Of a stretch of 64,000 nt of DNA, positions 63,345 through 64,000 are shown piece by piece. The translations under genes and the position numbers were made by a program. Position 1 is the stretch's first letter. Every line of letters begins with the position of its first letter. Origin of the DNA: Daejeonella sp. H1SJ63. Lineage in GTDB: Bacteria > Bacteroidota > Bacteroidia > Sphingobacteriales > Sphingobacteriaceae. The stretch lies in the NCBI RefSeq assembly GCF_029360775.1, contig NZ_JARKMZ010000032.1, positions 1 through 64,000 of the forward strand, read 5' to 3'. The notes below the pieces were generated by a model. It saw only the letters and a program-made list of their open reading frames with translations, was not told the DNA's origin and did no database searches.

Positions 63345-64000
63345 TCATCGTTTATCTAATTCATTCAGATTAGACATATAGGATTCACTTACAGGGATTA
63401 CATAATCCTGTATATGAATCTGGTGCCGTTCGATTTTTTGGATGGCAGGAATGGCTGCCATATAGGAACGGTGGGTTCTTATAAATTTGTCTTTAGGCAG
63501 TATGATCTCAAGTTCTGAAAATGTCATGCGTGAAAGCAGACTTTTATCCTTCAATACAAAATTGACATAGTTTCCAGCCGCTTCAAGGTATAAAATGTCT
63601 GAGAAAAGTACTTTTTCCTGTTCGTAACCGGTTTTAAGAAAGATAAAATCAGTATTTCCGGTCTTATTTCTCAACTGATAGAGTTCGTAAGCTTTATTGC
63701 AGCCTTTAATAAATCTGCTTAACGAAAATGGTTTAAGCAGATAATCGATTGCATCCAGTTCAAAGCTGGTTACGGCATGCTCAGAGTATGCCGTAGTGAA
63801 AATAACCATGGGTTTTTTGTTCAGGCTGTTCATAAAGTCAATCCCTGAAATATCCGGCATTTTGATGTCCAGAAATATCAGATCGACATTCTCTTTCTGA
63901 ATATATTCCATTGCTTTAAAAGCATCTGTAAATTCGGCTTTCAGATTCAGAAATGGAACCTTTGAAGCATGGCTGCGAACTACTTCCAGAGCTAAGGGTT
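63345..64000 (-). CDS. LytTR-family response regulator, cut at the window edge
   Basis: The reading frame continues past 64000, so only the last 218 codons are seen. The upstream part reads ...PLALEVVRSHASKVPFL, an ordinary receiver start, and the phosphoacceptor aspartate is in LIFLDIKMPDISG. A switch threonine (FTTAYSEHAV) and lysine (LLKPFS) are present. The C-terminal LytTR DNA-binding domain (LEAAGNYVNFVLKDKSLLSRM, FIRTHRSYMA) follows. The ATG inside (63911) is not the start. The partner kinase is likely beyond the edge. Confidence 0.93.
   Translation of the reverse strand, partial: PLALEVVRSHASKVPFLNLKAEFTDAFKAMEYIQKENVDLIFLDIKMPDISGIDFMNSLNKKPMVIFTTAYSEHAVTSFELDAIDYLLKPFSLSRFIKGCNKAYELYQLRNKTGNTDFIFLKTGYEQEKVLFSDILYLEAAGNYVNFVLKDKSLLSRMTFSELEIILPKDKFIRTHRSYMAAIPAIQKIERHQIHIQDYVIPVSESYMSNLNELDKR

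Overview
The window is a chromosomal segment of a Bacteroidota (Bacteroidetes) bacterium, most likely of the Sphingobacteriaceae (Pedobacter-like); the family assignment is inference from gene content. Supporting signs are several promoters of the Bacteroidetes type (TTTG, 19-21 bases, TAnnTTTG), the near absence of Shine-Dalgarno sites, a fused MurF-alanine racemase, a DUF5916 outer-membrane-type protein, a YpdA-type bacillithiol disulfide reductase, a four-helix-bundle (S23/IVP-like) gene, and a compact SRP RNA. Genes are dense and on both strands; I saw no phage, transposase, CRISPR array or rRNA operon.

Layout. 1-8 kb: DUF5916 protein, thioredoxin reductase, a lipoprotein, an ECF sigma factor with a membrane partner, and a dicarboxylate/amino-acid:cation symporter. 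8-20.9 kb: housekeeping genes (L21 and L27, polyprenyl diphosphate synthase, RNase R, a DEDD exonuclease, YceH, topoisomerase I, MnmA) and a succinate-semialdehyde-type dehydrogenase. 21-24 kb: an arsenosugar-type cassette (AhpD-like protein, radical SAM ArsS, glycosyltransferase) followed by RlmF. 24-29 kb: two tandem paralogues of an exported glucose/sorbosone dehydrogenase-cytochrome c fusion behind a class C beta-lactamase-like hydrolase. 28.9-29.7 kb: a gene-free island with inverted repeats and hairpins. 29.7-34.7 kb: a nutrient module (Na+:solute symporter, FAD oxidoreductase with a C-terminal beta-rich part, LacI regulator). 35-44.5 kb: tRNA-Gly and tRNA-Leu, RecX, MurF-Alr, DUF502, OPT transporter, HAD phosphatase, YpdA, transaldolase-like aldolase, the S23-like gene between inverted repeats, and the SRP RNA. 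44.5-50.6 kb: glutamate synthase gltBD. 50.6-57.8 kb: GNAT, YdeI-like protein, TrmH-type methyltransferase, aldose epimerase, MFS transporter and MutS. 58-61.5 kb: an exported RraA-fold protein with a Tat-exported enolase-superfamily enzyme, then a two-gene ABC-type module with a 100-residue membrane protein. 61.6-64 kb: NlpC/P60 lipoprotein, a 40-residue membrane microprotein, a DnaQ-type exonuclease with a DUF3820-like tail, and a LytTR response regulator cut by the window edge.

Candidates for undescribed biology are the small-membrane-protein/ABC-ATPase pair, the exported RraA-enolase pair, the duplicated dehydrogenase-cytochrome fusions, the S23-like gene bounded by inverted repeats, and several very small genes. 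Functions are read from motifs and remembered family features; no database search was possible.
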